Shown here: one piece after another, positions 1 through 9,472 of the stretch
Layout: every line of letters starts with the position of its first letter
How positions within the stretch are numbered: the first letter of the stretch is position 1
Source: Photorhabdus khanii NC19
GTDB lineage: Bacteria; Pseudomonadota; Gammaproteobacteria; Enterobacterales; Enterobacteriaceae
Direction of reading: 5' to 3'
DNA: 64,000 bases
NCBI RefSeq assembly: GCF_000517265.1
Contig: NZ_AYSJ01000013.1
Coordinates: 49,041 to 113,040, forward strand
Made by a program: the position numbers and the translations under genes
Notes under the pieces: generated by a model
What the model was told of the DNA's origin: nothing
Database searches by the model: none
What the model saw: the letters and a program-made list of their open reading frames with translations, nothing else

Positions 1-168
1 GAGATCTAAGTCCATCGTTTGTGAAGGTTTGTTGTCCATATCAATTCATTTGTCAGTAGTAATGATGGGAGAATTAAAACATGATGAAGCATTGATTGGT
101 ACCCCCATCTTGTCAAGACGAGGGTATTGGTCACAGTAGTGGGCTGAAAAAGTAACAAATACGTTCAA

Positions 169-1590
169 TTATCCGATGCCACAAAGGGCGCTGTTCCCAC
201 TCATGGATTCCAGCAATGTAGAATGGGCCATGTAATCGAATTGCACCAAAGCCAGGTCATTACCAAAGTTTTCGTCATCAATAACCACGGTAATTTCAAA
301 ATTCAGCCACAGGCTGCGCATATCGAGATTAACTGAGCCAACCATACTGAGTTGGCCATCAACCAAAATGCTTTTGGTATGTAATAAACCCTCTTCAAAC
401 TGATAAATCTTAACTCCCGCCTTCAATAGTTCAGAAAAGAATGCACGACTTGCCCAGCGAACCAGGAAAAAATTATTTCTGCGAGGAACAATGATAATAA
501 CTTCCACACCTCTTAAGGCCGCAGTGCAGATAGCATTCATCAGGTCATCACTGGGAACAAAATAAGGGGTAGTTAATATCAATTGCTTACGGGCAGAGAA
601 AATAGCCGTCATTAAAGATTGTTGAATTAACTCTTCAGGGAATCCTGGACCAGAGGCAATAATCTGAGTTGTATGCCCGCTGGCTTGTTCAAATGGCATG
701 ATATTGTTGTCTGGTGAGGGTGGAAAGATGCGTTGACCTGTTTCCATTTCCCAGTCACAAGCGTAAATAACCCCCATCGTCGTGGTAACCGGCCCTTCCA
801 TTCGCACCATGATGTCGATCCATTGTCCAACGCCGGCGTCTTGCTTAAAGAAGCGTGGATCTACCATATTCATACTGCCAGTGTAAGAAATATAGTCGTC
901 TATCAGGATAATTTTACGATGCTGGCGCAGATCCATCCGACGTAGAAATAGACGGAAGATATTGACTGGTAAAGCTTCAACAAATTCAATTCCTGCCTGG
1001 CGCATGATATCCGGGTATTGGCTACGGCAATATAACCAACTGCCGGCTGAATCCACCATAACACGGCATCTGACTCCTCGATGTGCGGCGGCCATAAGGG
1101 CATCAGTCACTTGTTCAACCAAGCCGCCGGATTGCCAGATATAAAACATCATTTCAATGCTGTGTTTCGCATTATCAATATCTTTGATAATGGTTTTTAG
1201 TGAATTGTCATAGGTTGTCAGCAGTTGGATCTTGTTGCCTTTAACGCCTTCAAGCCCTTGCCGCCGTTCGCAAAGCTGGAATAAAGGTGTCGCGACTTCG
1301 CTATTTTCCGTGGCGAAGATATGACGAGATTTGCGCAACTCTTCAAGCCATACCGCTGTTGACGGCCACATGGCTTTTGCCTGTTCAACTCTGCGTTTTC
1401 CCAAATGCAGCTCACCAAATGACAGGTAAGCGATAATGCCAACTAAGGGCAGGATATAAATAATCAGCAGCCAGGTCATAGCGGAAGTGACAGGCCGGCG
1501 TTTTATTAAAATACGTAAGGTGATACTGGCAACGATCAGCCAATAGAAGAAAATAGCAAGCCAACTTAGGACGGAATAAAAGGTTGTCAT
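169..1590 (-). CDS. clsA: Cardiolipin synthase A, C-terminus frameshifted
   Basis: Inner-membrane phospholipase-D-superfamily enzyme that joins two phosphatidylglycerols into cardiolipin. Two N-terminal membrane helices (about residues 5-60) precede two HKD motifs: HRKIILIDD near residue 225 and HTKSILVDG near residue 405. The ATG at 1590 matches the E. coli start; a TTG nine bases upstream is less likely. The body aligns with E. coli ClsA to the end, but the last ~14 residues do not. The expected C-terminal tail (WEQRPLW through YFFSPLL) is present in another frame, ending with a TGA at 131-133. A one-base deletion near 205-212 would explain this. The HKD motifs are intact, so the shortened protein could still be active; a sequencing error is the alternative. 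Confidence 0.9.
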   Translation of the reverse strand: MTTFYSVLSWLAIFFYWLIVASITLRILIKRRPVTSAMTWLLIIYILPLVGIIAYLSFGELHLGKRRVEQAKAMWPSTAVWLEELRKSRHIFATENSEVATPLFQLCERRQGLEGVKGNKIQLLTTYDNSLKTIIKDIDNAKHSIEMMFYIWQSGGLVEQVTDALMAAAHRGVRCRVMVDSAGSWLYCRSQYPDIMRQAGIEFVEALPVNIFRLFLRRMDLRQHRKIILIDDYISYTGSMNMVDPRFFKQDAGVGQWIDIMVRMEGPVTTTMGVIYACDWEMETGQRIFPPSPDNNIMPFEQASGHTTQIIASGPGFPEELIQQSLMTAIFSARKQLILTTPYFVPSDDLMNAICTAALRGVEVIIIVPRRNNFFLVRWASRAFFSELLKAGVKIYQFEEGLLHTKSILVDGQLSMVGSVNLDMRSLWLNFEITVVIDDENFGNDLALVQFDYMAHSTLLESMSGNSALCGIG

Positions 1591-1840
1591 GTTCGGCAAT
1601 CAATCCTGTTTTGTTCAGACATCTTTGGTGGCGTTTAACACGGTTTCCCCGAAACACGGGATATAAACGATCTAATTAACTTGATGAATTTACCAAAAAA
1701 TCGGGAAGTATACTGCAAGCATCATACTCGATATTGGTCATTTCGCACTATTGACATAAAAAGTACTATTCAGATACGCCTTGGATATCTTTTTTAAAGG
1801 CCTATATAATAAGCGTGATATTTTTTACAGGTATAATTGT

Positions 1841-2023
1841 ATGAGACATAGTCGGAATGAAGTAGGACGATGGCGGAGATTGCGTCAGAATTTCAACCGC
1901 CGTCGCCGTTGGATGGAAGGGCAATCAAGACGTAATTTGCGTATTTATTCACTACGTAAATTAGATGTTTATAAACAGCGGCGAGCTTTATTGTTTGTTC
2001 AACATAGTGAATGGATGCAGTAA
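1841..2023 (+). CDS. yciY: YciY family small basic protein
   Basis: Sixty-residue, very Arg-rich protein beginning MRHSRNEVGRWRRLRQ and containing WxEGQSRRN(L/M)RI, which I recognise as the conserved pattern of enterobacterial YciY. Function is unknown. The family start is the ATG at 1841, not the upstream alternative at 1781, which would add unrelated residues. It is divergent from clsA, as expected for the cls-yciY neighbourhood. No signal peptide or membrane segment is visible. Confidence 0.75.
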   Translation: MRHSRNEVGRWRRLRQNFNRRRRWMEGQSRRNLRIYSLRKLDVYKQRRALLFVQHSEWMQ

Positions 2024-2126
2024 AAAAATAATATTTTTTGGCCTTATATTCACGCTCACCTACAATCTTTATTGAATATGATTGCTATTTGCATTTAAAC
2101 TAGCAGTTATTCGAGGATTGACTATT

Positions 2127-2807
2127 ATGCTGCTAATCAAGAACTCCCTTATGCGTTGGATACATTGGCCAATATTATTATCAGTTTGTTTGCATGTTTC
2201 TGTTGCTGCCGCACTTTTTTGTTCTGTGATACCGGAAAAACAGCCTGATGCTGCACTTATGTCTGTAGCTATGATTCAGTTAGCTGCCGAAGAAGCTCCG
2301 GTTTCACAACCCGCGGCGCCTGAACCCGAGTCAGAGCCAGAGGAGCCGGAACCTGTTCCAGAGCCGGTGATCCCAAAGCCAGAGGTGAAGAAGCTGAAGC
2401 CGAAACCGGAAGTGAAGAAGAAGGTTGTTAAAAAGCAATCGGAGCCAGTTGAGAAGACAACTGAACAACTGGAAAAGCCACTGGTTAACCGTACTGATAA
2501 TAATCAGAATAAACCGGCAACTAATACGGCAACTAAATCACAGAATGGGCCAAAAGCATTAAGTAAAGCGTTACCCATTTATCCATCCAGAGCGGCAGCA
2601 TTGGGGATTGAGGGTAATGTTAGAGTCAAATATGATATTGATGAAGACGGTCGGGTAAAAAATATCGAAGTGATTGGTGCCAATCCACCCAATGTTTTTG
2701 ACCGGGAAGTGAAAAAAGCAATGAGAAAGTGGCGTTATGAAAAAATACCCGCTGTTGGCTATATCACAACAATAGAATTCAAAATGACCGGTATATCTCA
2801 ATCCTGA
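2127..2807 (+). CDS. tonB: Energy-transducing protein TonB
   Basis: Couples the ExbB-ExbD proton-motive-force motor to outer-membrane receptors for siderophores, heme and cobalamin. The N-terminal membrane anchor (about residues 12-32) carries the SxxxH pattern (SVCLH). A Pro/Glu/Lys-rich periplasmic spacer (EPEPVPEP, KPKPEVKKK) follows, then a C-terminal TonB domain with YPSRAAALGIEG and VxFDREVKxAMRKWRYE-like elements. The 226-residue length fits the family. ATG 2127 is preferred because it gives the normal cytoplasmic N-terminus; 2082 would add 15 unrelated residues. No convincing Fur box was identified by eye. The gene faces yciA across a shared terminator. In E. coli kch and yciI lie between cls and tonB; both are absent here. 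Confidence 0.93.
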   Translation: MLLIKNSLMRWIHWPILLSVCLHVSVAAALFCSVIPEKQPDAALMSVAMIQLAAEEAPVSQPAAPEPESEPEEPEPVPEPVIPKPEVKKLKPKPEVKKKVVKKQSEPVEKTTEQLEKPLVNRTDNNQNKPATNTATKSQNGPKALSKALPIYPSRAAALGIEGNVRVKYDIDEDGRVKNIEVIGANPPNVFDREVKKAMRKWRYEKIPAVGYITTIEFKMTGISQS

Positions 2808-2826
2808 TCGGTGGGAAAATGCAGAT

Positions 2827-2860
2827 AAAAAAGGAGCATGATTCAGATGCTCCTTTTTTT
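2827..2860. terminator. Bidirectional terminator between tonB and yciA
   Basis: Hairpin AGGAGCAT/ATGCTCCT with A and T runs on its two flanks, so it can terminate both converging genes. Confidence 0.85.
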
Positions 2861-2876
2861 ACATTAATAATCAGGC

Positions 2877-3308
2877 TTATTCGTCAGTGCTGCTGGTCAG
2901 TTGGAATTGGGTTTTGCCTTCGGGTAACCGGCGCGGGGTATTATCCTCATTAACAGCAACATAAGTGAATACCGCTTCGGTTGCACGATAGCGTTGACCT
3001 ACAGGCTCAGATGCTACTTTCTTCACCCAGACTTCGATGTTAATCGTAATCGAACTGTTGCCGGTTTTGAGGCAATGCGCATAGCAGCAGACGACATCAC
3101 CAACAGCGACAGGTTTAAGGAAAGTAATACCATTTACTCTGACAGTGACAACACGGCCTTCTGCAATTTCTTTTGCCAGAATTGCGCCACCAATATCCAT
3201 TTGTGACATCAGCCATCCGCCAAAAATATCTCCATTGGCGTTGGTATCAGCGGGCATAGCCAGTGTGCGGAGGACTAATTCTCCGTTAGGTAATTGTTGT
3301 TGTGTCAT
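2877..3308 (-). CDS. yciA: Acyl-CoA thioesterase YciA
   Basis: Cytoplasmic hotdog-fold thioesterase hydrolysing a broad range of acyl-CoAs. The 143 residues contain the family signature PADTNANGDIFGGWLMSQMD near residues 19-38, with the catalytic-type Asn/Asp of this hotdog family, and GRVVTVRVNGITFLKPV. It lies downstream of yciB on the same strand, separated by a hairpin. Length and order (tonB, yciA, yciB) match E. coli. Confidence 0.92.
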   Translation of the reverse strand: MTQQQLPNGELVLRTLAMPADTNANGDIFGGWLMSQMDIGGAILAKEIAEGRVVTVRVNGITFLKPVAVGDVVCCYAHCLKTGNSSITINIEVWVKKVASEPVGQRYRATEAVFTYVAVNEDNTPRRLPEGKTQFQLTSSTDE

Positions 3309-3332
3309 TGAAAACTTTACTTTATTTGATGA

Positions 3333-3372
3333 AAAAACAATACCTGCCTACTAACGAGAGCAGGCAGGTATC
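3333..3372 (-). terminator. Hairpin after yciB
   Basis: Inverted repeat ATACCTGCCT/AGGCAGGTAT followed on the minus strand by a T-rich run. It probably terminates or attenuates yciB transcription before yciA. Confidence 0.6.
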
Positions 3373-3385
3373 CATTTGAATAGGG

Positions 3386-3922
3386 TTACTTCTGTTCGCG
3401 TGGCAGATGACGATAAATATATACTACACTGAGCACGGTGAAAACCAAGGTTAGGGCAGTCAGACCAAATACTTTAAAGTTAACCCAGACATCTTGCGGT
3501 AACCAGAACGCGACATAAATATTGGCCAGCGCGCAGGCAATAAAAAACAGCGCCCATGCCATATTGAGTTTATTCCAGACAAAATCCGGTAAAACCAGCT
3601 CTTTTCCCAGCATTTTCTGAATAAGTGGTTTTTTCATGAACCATTGGCTGACGAGCAAGGCTAATGCGAATAAGGCATAGATTACGGTGACTTTCCACTT
3701 AATAAAGAGATCACTGTGGAAAGCTAAGGTCAGAGTGCCGAAAACAGCAACCATGATAAAAGTGATCAGAGAAGATTTCTCTACTTTCCGGTAGATGAAA
3801 TAAGTTATCGCTACAGCTAAACCGGTGGCGGCGATCAGAGCCCCGGAAGCATAGAAAATATCATACATTTTGTATACAACAAAAAATACGACTAAAGGTA
3901 GAAAGTCTAAAAGTTGTTTCAT
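3386..3922 (-). CDS. yciB: Inner membrane protein YciB (septation protein A)
   Basis: Small polytopic inner-membrane protein, about 178 residues with five or so hydrophobic helices. Family members affect envelope integrity and septation; the biochemical activity is unknown. [27 protein letters not shown] is the conserved N-terminus, so I place the start at 3922 instead of the longer open frame at 3991, whose extra 23 residues are not conserved. YRKVEKSS, [12 protein letters not shown] and [12 protein letters not shown] are further family segments. It precedes yciA in the same direction. Confidence 0.92.
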   Translation of the reverse strand: MKQLLDFLPLVVFFVVYKMYDIFYASGALIAATGLAVAITYFIYRKVEKSSLITFIMVAVFGTLTLAFHSDLFIKWKVTVIYALFALALLVSQWFMKKPLIQKMLGKELVLPDFVWNKLNMAWALFFIACALANIYVAFWLPQDVWVNFKVFGLTALTLVFTVLSVVYIYRHLPREQK

Positions 3923-4147
3923 GTTTGAACCTATCGTAATTCCGGCAACTGACTCTATCCGATTTTGGTGGTTGAATATACTAAGCGGCAACAGTATGGC
4001 TTTATTTATCGATAAATAAAGATTTTTATCGATCTGTTTCGCACAATTTTACCATAAAGAGCGACGTAATTAACTTCCTGTTGTCAGTGAGCATATAACA
4101 CAGCATTATAGCCAAAACCCGTTGAAAAATAAGAGGGCATAAACCAA

Positions 4148-5860
4148 ATGCAGTGGAAAAAACTACAGCGTTGGATGCCAGGGTTGGGCAATTTTTCTCA
4201 TTATCGCAAAGAATGGTTTAGTCATGATTTAAGGGCAGGGCTTTCTGTGGCCGCAGTAGCTCTGCCGGTGGCTATTGCTTACGCTGAATTAATGGGAATA
4301 AGTGCAATTATCGGTCTCTACGCATGTATCTTGCCAATGTTCACTTATGCGTTATTTGGCACTTCAAGACAGTTAATTGTCGGGCCAGATGCAGCAACGT
4401 GTGCTGTTATTGCAGCAGCAGTTGCGCCCTTGGTTTTTGGTAATGAAGATGTACGTTGGCAGCTTACGATCGCGATGACTTTAATGACAGGGATATGGTG
4501 TATTCTCGCGAGTCATTTCCGATTAGGTGCGTTTGCTGATTTTCTTTCAAGACCGATCCTTAAAGGATTAATGAACGGTGTGGCATTGACAATCATGGTG
4601 GATCAGTTGGCTAAAGTCTTTGGCTTTGCCGGCGTACCTGTTGGATTGATTGAACGGGTGATCGCATTGCCTGCCAAACTAATGAGTACACATTTACCGA
4701 CATTGGCAATGTCGGTTGCGACGATGTTGATTTTGCTGACTGTACGTTTCTTGCGCCCGGCCTGGCCGGGGCCTTTGTTGGCAATGGTATTAACGACGTA
4801 TGTAAGCTGGCAATTTGGGCTTGAAAAATACGGGATTCAGATTGTTGGCAGTGTCAGCGGTGGGGGATTGCCTGTTGTGCCAATGCCTGATTTCCAACCT
4901 GGAATTATGCGTGATCTGGTTATCCCATCCCTGAACCTTGCCGTTATCAGTTTTGTCAGTTTTATGATGACGGCTCGTAGTTTTGCCAATAAAAATGGCT
5001 ATCAGATTGATGCGGATTCTGAGCTTAGGGCCTTAGGTATTGCGAATATTGCTTCTGCTTTATCACAAGGGTTTGCTGTCAGTGCTGCCAGCAGCCGAAC
5101 TGCGGTTAATGATGCTATTGGTGGGAAAACGCAATTGGTTTCTGTGATTGCCGCTGTGGTTATCTTGCTGGTTTTGCTGTTCATGACAGGTTTCCTGGCG
5201 CATATTCCATTGTCATCTCTTGGTGTAGTGCTGATTTATTCGGCATCATCATTGTTGAATTTACGGGGGATCTGGTCACTGCGGAAACGAAATCGTCAGG
5301 CATTCACTTTATCACTGTTTACCCTGATTTCAGTGTTGGTGGTTGGTTTGATTAACGGTGTTGGTTTTGCTGTTCTGCTTGGCTTATTGCAGTTTTTGCG
5401 AATTGTCTTCCGCCCGACAGATCAGCTTTTGGGCGTTAATGAACAAGGGATGATTCATTCCATTAACCAAGGCAATGAGATTAAACCGGTAGATGGTGTG
5501 ATGATGTACCGATTTAACTCACCATTAACTTATTTCAATGTCAGTTATTTTAAAAAACGGGTGTTGCAGCATGTAGACAGGGCGAAAAAACGTCCGGGTT
5601 GGTTAGTTGTTGATGCGGCTGTGAGTTTTACCTATGACGATGTAAGTGTTTTTGCGGCTATTGATGAACTGATTACTGAATTGAAAGTAAAAGGTGTCAC
5701 ACTGGTGCTCGCTGGCCGACGGACAGAACTTACCCGCTGGATAAAACAAAATAAACTGAGAAGCAGTGATGACGATCTAGTTGTGGTGCCCGATCTCTAT
5801 TTTGCTGTGCGAATGATTCAAAGTAAGCCCGAATGGTACTCTAATTACATCAAAAGATAA
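4148..5860 (+). CDS. dauA: SulP-family anion/dicarboxylate transporter, DauA-like
   Basis: Inner-membrane SLC26/SulP transporter of 570 residues. About 10-14 membrane segments occupy residues 30-430, with family signatures ALPVAIAYAELMGIS and RQLIVGPDAATC. A cytoplasmic STAS domain follows (about 440-560; WLVVDAAVSFTYDDVSV). It is most similar in my judgement to E. coli DauA (YchM), which takes up C4-dicarboxylates at acid pH, but substrate cannot be read from sequence. An AGAGGG motif lies upstream of the ATG. It is not in this position in E. coli, so it marks a local rearrangement between yciB and yciC. No terminator was recognised downstream. Confidence 0.85.
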   Translation: MQWKKLQRWMPGLGNFSHYRKEWFSHDLRAGLSVAAVALPVAIAYAELMGISAIIGLYACILPMFTYALFGTSRQLIVGPDAATCAVIAAAVAPLVFGNEDVRWQLTIAMTLMTGIWCILASHFRLGAFADFLSRPILKGLMNGVALTIMVDQLAKVFGFAGVPVGLIERVIALPAKLMSTHLPTLAMSVATMLILLTVRFLRPAWPGPLLAMVLTTYVSWQFGLEKYGIQIVGSVSGGGLPVVPMPDFQPGIMRDLVIPSLNLAVISFVSFMMTARSFANKNGYQIDADSELRALGIANIASALSQGFAVSAASSRTAVNDAIGGKTQLVSVIAAVVILLVLLFMTGFLAHIPLSSLGVVLIYSASSLLNLRGIWSLRKRNRQAFTLSLFTLISVLVVGLINGVGFAVLLGLLQFLRIVFRPTDQLLGVNEQGMIHSINQGNEIKPVDGVMMYRFNSPLTYFNVSYFKKRVLQHVDRAKKRPGWLVVDAAVSFTYDDVSVFAAIDELITELKVKGVTLVLAGRRTELTRWIKQNKLRSSDDDLVVVPDLYFAVRMIQSKPEWYSNYIKR

Positions 5861-6013
5861 TAAGAGAAATACGACTGTAATGCTTAGTATTTTGCTTTAT
5901 TAAACGGGAACTTAACAATAAATGGAATTTTGTTGTTTTCTATTGGTTATTGATAAATAATACCTCTCCGTAATTATTTTTTTCTATATTTTATACAATA
6001 TTAGGGATTTTCA

Positions 6014-6556
6014 ATGAAAAAAACACTGGTAGCTTCAGTGGTGGCTGTTGGTTTATCTGCATTCGCATTTGCTGCAAATGCGAGCGGTGAAAGTACGATT
6101 TCTGGTGGCTATGCTCAGAGCCATGCAAAGTTTGACGGTAAAAAGGCTGATGATAACCCAAAGGGCTTCAACCTGAAGTACCGCTACGAGTTGGATAATA
6201 ATTTTGGTGTTATTAGCTCACTTACATATACATATTTAGGTTACGATTATTACCGGGGCGGCAAAAAAGTAGCTGAATCTGATATGGATTATTTTTCCCT
6301 GATGGCGGGCCCTACATATCGTTTTAATGAATATGTTAGCGTATACGGTATGGTTGGTGCTGCACATGGAAAGGTTAAACTCTCAGATTATGTTGGTACA
6401 ATGAGTGGCAGCAAGAGTAAAACATCTGTTAGCTACGGATTGGGATTACAGTTTAACCCTATGCCAAATTGGACTATCGATACCTCTTATGAATATTCAA
6501 AATTGGATGAGCTTAAGATAGGTACTTGGGTAGTTGGCGTAGGTTATCGATTCTAA
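6014..6556 (+). CDS. Ail/OmpX-like outer-membrane beta-barrel protein
   Basis: 180 residues with a classic signal peptide (MKKTLVASVVAVGLSAFAFA, cleavage probably after AANA) and alternating aromatic/polar beta strands ending in the barrel signature VGVGYRF. Length and pattern fit the eight-stranded Ail/Lom/OmpX family, which mediates adhesion, serum resistance or invasion in relatives. The segments YRYELDNNFGVI and MAGPTYRFNEYVSVYGMVGAAHGK are typical. It is followed by two terminator-like hairpins and seems monocistronic. Which family member it corresponds to functionally is not determinable. Confidence 0.82.
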   Translation: MKKTLVASVVAVGLSAFAFAANASGESTISGGYAQSHAKFDGKKADDNPKGFNLKYRYELDNNFGVISSLTYTYLGYDYYRGGKKVAESDMDYFSLMAGPTYRFNEYVSVYGMVGAAHGKVKLSDYVGTMSGSKSKTSVSYGLGLQFNPMPNWTIDTSYEYSKLDELKIGTWVVGVGYRF

Positions 6557-6600
6557 TCGAAATCTGCTAATTTGTATTTAATTAGCTACCTCGTCTACAG

Positions 6601-6634
6601 AAATTCCCTGTTGTATAAGCAGGGAATTTTTTTT
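6601..6634 (+). terminator. Terminator of the Ail/OmpX-like gene
   Basis: AAATTCCCTG/CAGGGAATTT stem followed by a run of eight T. Confidence 0.85.
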
Positions 6635-6701
6635 GATTTTATCCGGATAGTCAAGCTGCAAAACATACATGGACATAAACGGTTCATGTTGTATTGCTTC
6701 A

Positions 6702-6731
6702 GCCCCATAGCTTTTATCGCTATGGGGTTTG
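6702..6731 (+). terminator. Second hairpin downstream of the Ail/OmpX-like gene
   Basis: CCCCATAGC/GCTATGGGG perfect nine-base stem with a T-rich tail on the plus strand. It is a possible back-up terminator. Read from the minus strand it lacks a T run, so it is less suited to yciC. Confidence 0.5.
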
Positions 6732-6751
6732 TTTGAACAGCTATTTTATAT

Positions 6752-7516
6752 TCATTTTTGTTGTGAAGAGGCAACCAGCATATATAACCTGAACAGATAA
6801 ATTAACAGAATAGCTGAGATCAGGTTATTAAATACGCCAAGCATGACTCCCGCCATCTCGCGATGAATGAATGTCAGATGGTCAATAATAAACACCAGTA
6901 AGAGCTTTGCGGTCAGCCATAACAGAATTGCCGGAACCAGCAAACGAATATTGGCAAATGCCAGTTTCCAACTTATTTTCATAGAGGCAAAAATACCACA
7001 ACGTTCAGCGGTCATAATAACCGGTGATAAAGCCAGGGCGATAGACAAAATAATACCTGGTACCAGCATGAGCATCAAACCAAGTTGGATCAGCAGAGTG
7101 CAGATAAGTAGTAGCAGGAACAGTTTTGGTAATTGGCTTGCTGATAAACCAATTGCCTGTAATGAAGAAATACGATTTCCCGCTGAAACTGCCGTGACCA
7201 ACGTCAAGACACCACCAACCAGTAGTACATTGCCAATCATACTGGAGAAAATAGTGCCTATTCCCGCCCGCATGATCATAGACTGTTGCTCTGGGGTCAT
7301 TTGGGACACCATATCCTGAATACCTGCTTTACCTGAAGTTGCAAAAGTGAATTCTGCTTCTGTCAGCAGCTTCATCTGTTCGCTATCAGGGATAAACAGG
7401 TGACCCAATAGGGTAGTCACCAGAGCCGCCAGAACGGCCAGAGTCAGAGTACTTAACAGTTGATTCTTGAAAAAGTTAAAACTGTCACGGTACAGGGTAT
7501 TCGCCGTGATTGGCAT
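6752..7516 (-). CDS. yciC: YciC family inner-membrane protein
   Basis: 254-residue polytopic membrane protein (UPF0259/YciC family) of unknown function with about six hydrophobic helices. The start at 7516 gives MPITANTLYRDSFNFFKNQ, matching the conserved family N-terminus, and has an AGGAG eight bases upstream. The longer open frame at 7543 is not supported. It sits next to ompW as in E. coli, but oriented away from it with a 435-base gap. Confidence 0.88.
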   Translation of the reverse strand: MPITANTLYRDSFNFFKNQLLSTLTLAVLAALVTTLLGHLFIPDSEQMKLLTEAEFTFATSGKAGIQDMVSQMTPEQQSMIMRAGIGTIFSSMIGNVLLVGGVLTLVTAVSAGNRISSLQAIGLSASQLPKLFLLLLICTLLIQLGLMLMLVPGIILSIALALSPVIMTAERCGIFASMKISWKLAFANIRLLVPAILLWLTAKLLLVFIIDHLTFIHREMAGVMLGVFNNLISAILLIYLFRLYMLVASSQQK

Positions 7517-7951
7517 GAAGACAGCTCCTATCAGGTTAAACAATACAATAATACACAGCGGTTAATTGTACTCTGTTATGGGCAGATGTGGATAGCCGAA
7601 AGGAGATTATGCGGATAAATTAGTGATTGTCTGTGATTGTTGATGAAAGGAAAAAATGCTTCATGTTATCTTTTTAATATGAAAATAAACATAAATTTAA
7701 CCTTGTTAAAACATAATGGAAGTATCATCAGATAAAATATTTGAATTAGTATATAAATATAAAAAATATCCAACTAATTAATAATAAATATTGATTTGTG
7801 TCAATTTAAAATAATTCCTATTTGAAATAATAATATCGCAAATATACGATTTTTATTAAATTCTTTAAAAGATGTGATCTATCTTGGATCATAATTTTAA
7901 ATATATGGCTATATTTTTATTGACTTTTAAATCACAGGAATGGGATGAATA
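7517..7951. other. AT-rich intergenic region between yciC and ompW
   Basis: No coding potential, tRNA or repeat recognised. The region is strongly AT-rich and must hold the divergent promoters of yciC and ompW. The only element singled out is the TGATC-N7-GATCA dyad at 7873-7892. Confidence 0.6.
7873..7892 (+). promoter_or_regulatory. Possible CRP/FNR-type dyad upstream of ompW
   Basis: TGTGATCTATCTTGGATCAT contains an inverted TGATC/GATCA about 60 bases before the ompW start. It resembles half of a CRP site and loosely an FNR site. E. coli ompW is known to respond to FNR and carbon/oxygen state, which makes a site here plausible but unproven. Confidence 0.3.
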
Positions 7952-8593
7952 ATGAAAAAACTTTCTGCATTTGTATTAGCAGCGGCAACTTTAGCACCAT
8001 CGTTCGCTTTTGCTCATGAAGCGGGTGATATTCTTTTCCGCACGGGTACTGCAACAGTAAGGCCTAATACGGGTTCTGATAATGTATTAGGGGTAGGTTC
8101 TCTTAGTGCGGATAATAATACCCAGATGGGTTTAACCTTCGGTTATATGATTACCGATAATATTGGTATTGAATTACTCGCTGGGACACCTTTCCAGCAT
8201 CAGGTAAGTTTACCGGGTGCTGGTAATATTGCCAAAATAAAGAGTCTTCCACCGACATTAATGGCGCAATACTATTTCGGCTCTAAAGAAAGTCATTTTC
8301 GCCCTTATATTGGTGTTGGTTTGAACTATACCACTTTCTTTAACGAAAAATTCAATGGTAATGATGCTGTTAAAGGCAATAATTTACACAGTCTGGAGCT
8401 GAAAGATTCCTGGGGTGTTGCCGGGCATGTTGGCTTAGATTATGAGTTAGATCAAAACTGGATGCTAAACGCATCTGTGTGGTGGGTGAACATTGAAACT
8501 GATGTGAAATTCAAAGCAGGTGACAAGAGCCATAAAATTGATACCCGGCTTGATCCGTGGGTATTTATGTTTGGTGTCGGTTATCACTTCTGA
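7952..8593 (+). CDS. ompW: Outer membrane protein OmpW
   Basis: Eight-stranded outer-membrane barrel with a narrow hydrophobic channel; relatives transport small hydrophobic molecules and serve as colicin S4 receptor. Signal peptide at residues 1-21 (cleavage after SFAFA), then HEAGDILFRTGTATVRPN, the conserved mature N-terminus. Further family segments are IGIELLAGTPFQHQV, PTLMAQYYFG, RPYIGVGLNYTTFF and the C-terminal GVGYHF. The 213-residue length is normal. It converges on trpA across a shared terminator. Confidence 0.95.
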   Translation: MKKLSAFVLAAATLAPSFAFAHEAGDILFRTGTATVRPNTGSDNVLGVGSLSADNNTQMGLTFGYMITDNIGIELLAGTPFQHQVSLPGAGNIAKIKSLPPTLMAQYYFGSKESHFRPYIGVGLNYTTFFNEKFNGNDAVKGNNLHSLELKDSWGVAGHVGLDYELDQNWMLNASVWWVNIETDVKFKAGDKSHKIDTRLDPWVFMFGVGYHF

Positions 8594-8632
8594 TAAGAAC
8601 CGCGTTTGTTTAATGTGAGTTGTATGATATGA

Positions 8633-8664
8633 GAAAATGGGGCAGATTTTGCCCCATTTTTTAT
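8633..8664. terminator. Bidirectional terminator between ompW and trpA
   Basis: AAAATGGGGCA/TGCCCCATTTT stem with A/T runs on both sides. It serves ompW and the end of the trp operon. Confidence 0.85.
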
Positions 8665-8665
8665 A

Positions 8666-9472
8666 CTAAAGCTGAGTGGCAGATTTCATTTTTGATACAA
8701 ACTCAGTAAGTTTTTTCAGCATTATTTCTGGTTGAGAAAGATTTTCTTCAATAATTTTGATTACGGCAGATCCGGAAATTGTACCAACTGCACCACTTGC
8801 TAACGTTTCTTTTATCTGTGCAGGTTCTGAAATACCAAATCCCTGTAATGGTGGTGCAGCATGATATTCCCGCAACTTGTTGACCAAATGATTTAAAGGA
8901 TGTTCAGCGCGTCGTTCTGTGCCGGTAACGCCTGCTCGGGATAATAAATAGGTATATCCCCGGCCGTAAGAGGCGATTTCACGTAATAATTCATCTTCTG
9001 CGTTCGGAGGACAAATAAAAATAGGAGCAATACCGTATTTCATTGCTGCGGTACGGAATGGCCGTGATTCTGATACAGGAACATCTGCAACTAATACAGA
9101 ATCGATATCTGCGTCTTTGCAGCAGCGATAAAACTCGTCTATGCCATTATGAAAAATCAGGTTGGCATACATCAATAAACCAATGGGAATATCAGGATAT
9201 TTTGTCCGGATTTTTGCCAACAGTTCAAAACAAAGAGTGGGGGTAACATTTGAGGAGAAAGCGCGCAGATTGGCATTCTGAATTGTCGGGCCATCAGCCA
9301 GCGGATCAGAAAAAGGAATACCTAACTCAAGGGCATCAGCACCACCTGCAATCAGTGCGTCAATAATTTCCAACGATAATTCCGGGTTTGGATCACCTAG
9401 TGTGACAAAGGGGACAAAAGCACCTTGTTTACGGCTTTCCAATTGTTTAAATAGCTGCTCGTAACGCTCCAT
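8666..9472 (-). CDS. trpA: Tryptophan synthase alpha subunit
   Basis: Cleaves indole-3-glycerol phosphate to indole and glyceraldehyde-3-phosphate; indole is channelled to TrpB in the alpha2beta2 complex. TIM-barrel of 268 residues. Catalytic Glu lies in [13 protein letters not shown]...[14 protein letters not shown] (Glu near 49, Asp near 60). [11 protein letters not shown] and [10 protein letters not shown] are the phosphate-binding loops. Last gene of the trp operon; its ATG overlaps the trpB stop, implying translational coupling. Confidence 0.97.
   Translation of the reverse strand: MERYEQLFKQLESRKQGAFVPFVTLGDPNPELSLEIIDALIAGGADALELGIPFSDPLADGPTIQNANLRAFSSNVTPTLCFELLAKIRTKYPDIPIGLLMYANLIFHNGIDEFYRCCKDADIDSVLVADVPVSESRPFRTAAMKYGIAPIFICPPNAEDELLREIASYGRGYTYLLSRAGVTGTERRAEHPLNHLVNKLREYHAAPPLQGFGISEPAQIKETLASGAVGTISGSAVIKIIEENLSQPEIMLKKLTEFVSKMKSATQL

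Noticed and set aside
103..127. TACCC/GGGTA hairpin downstream of clsA
   Set aside because: Internal mismatch and no T run; not convincing as a terminator.
2040..2126. Possible Fur box upstream of tonB
   Set aside because: AT-rich text near 2078-2095 resembles a Fur box only weakly and could arise by chance.
6867..7319. 150-residue plus-strand open frame opposite yciC
   Set aside because: It is the antisense shadow of a conserved membrane-protein gene with no ribosome site or recognisable family.
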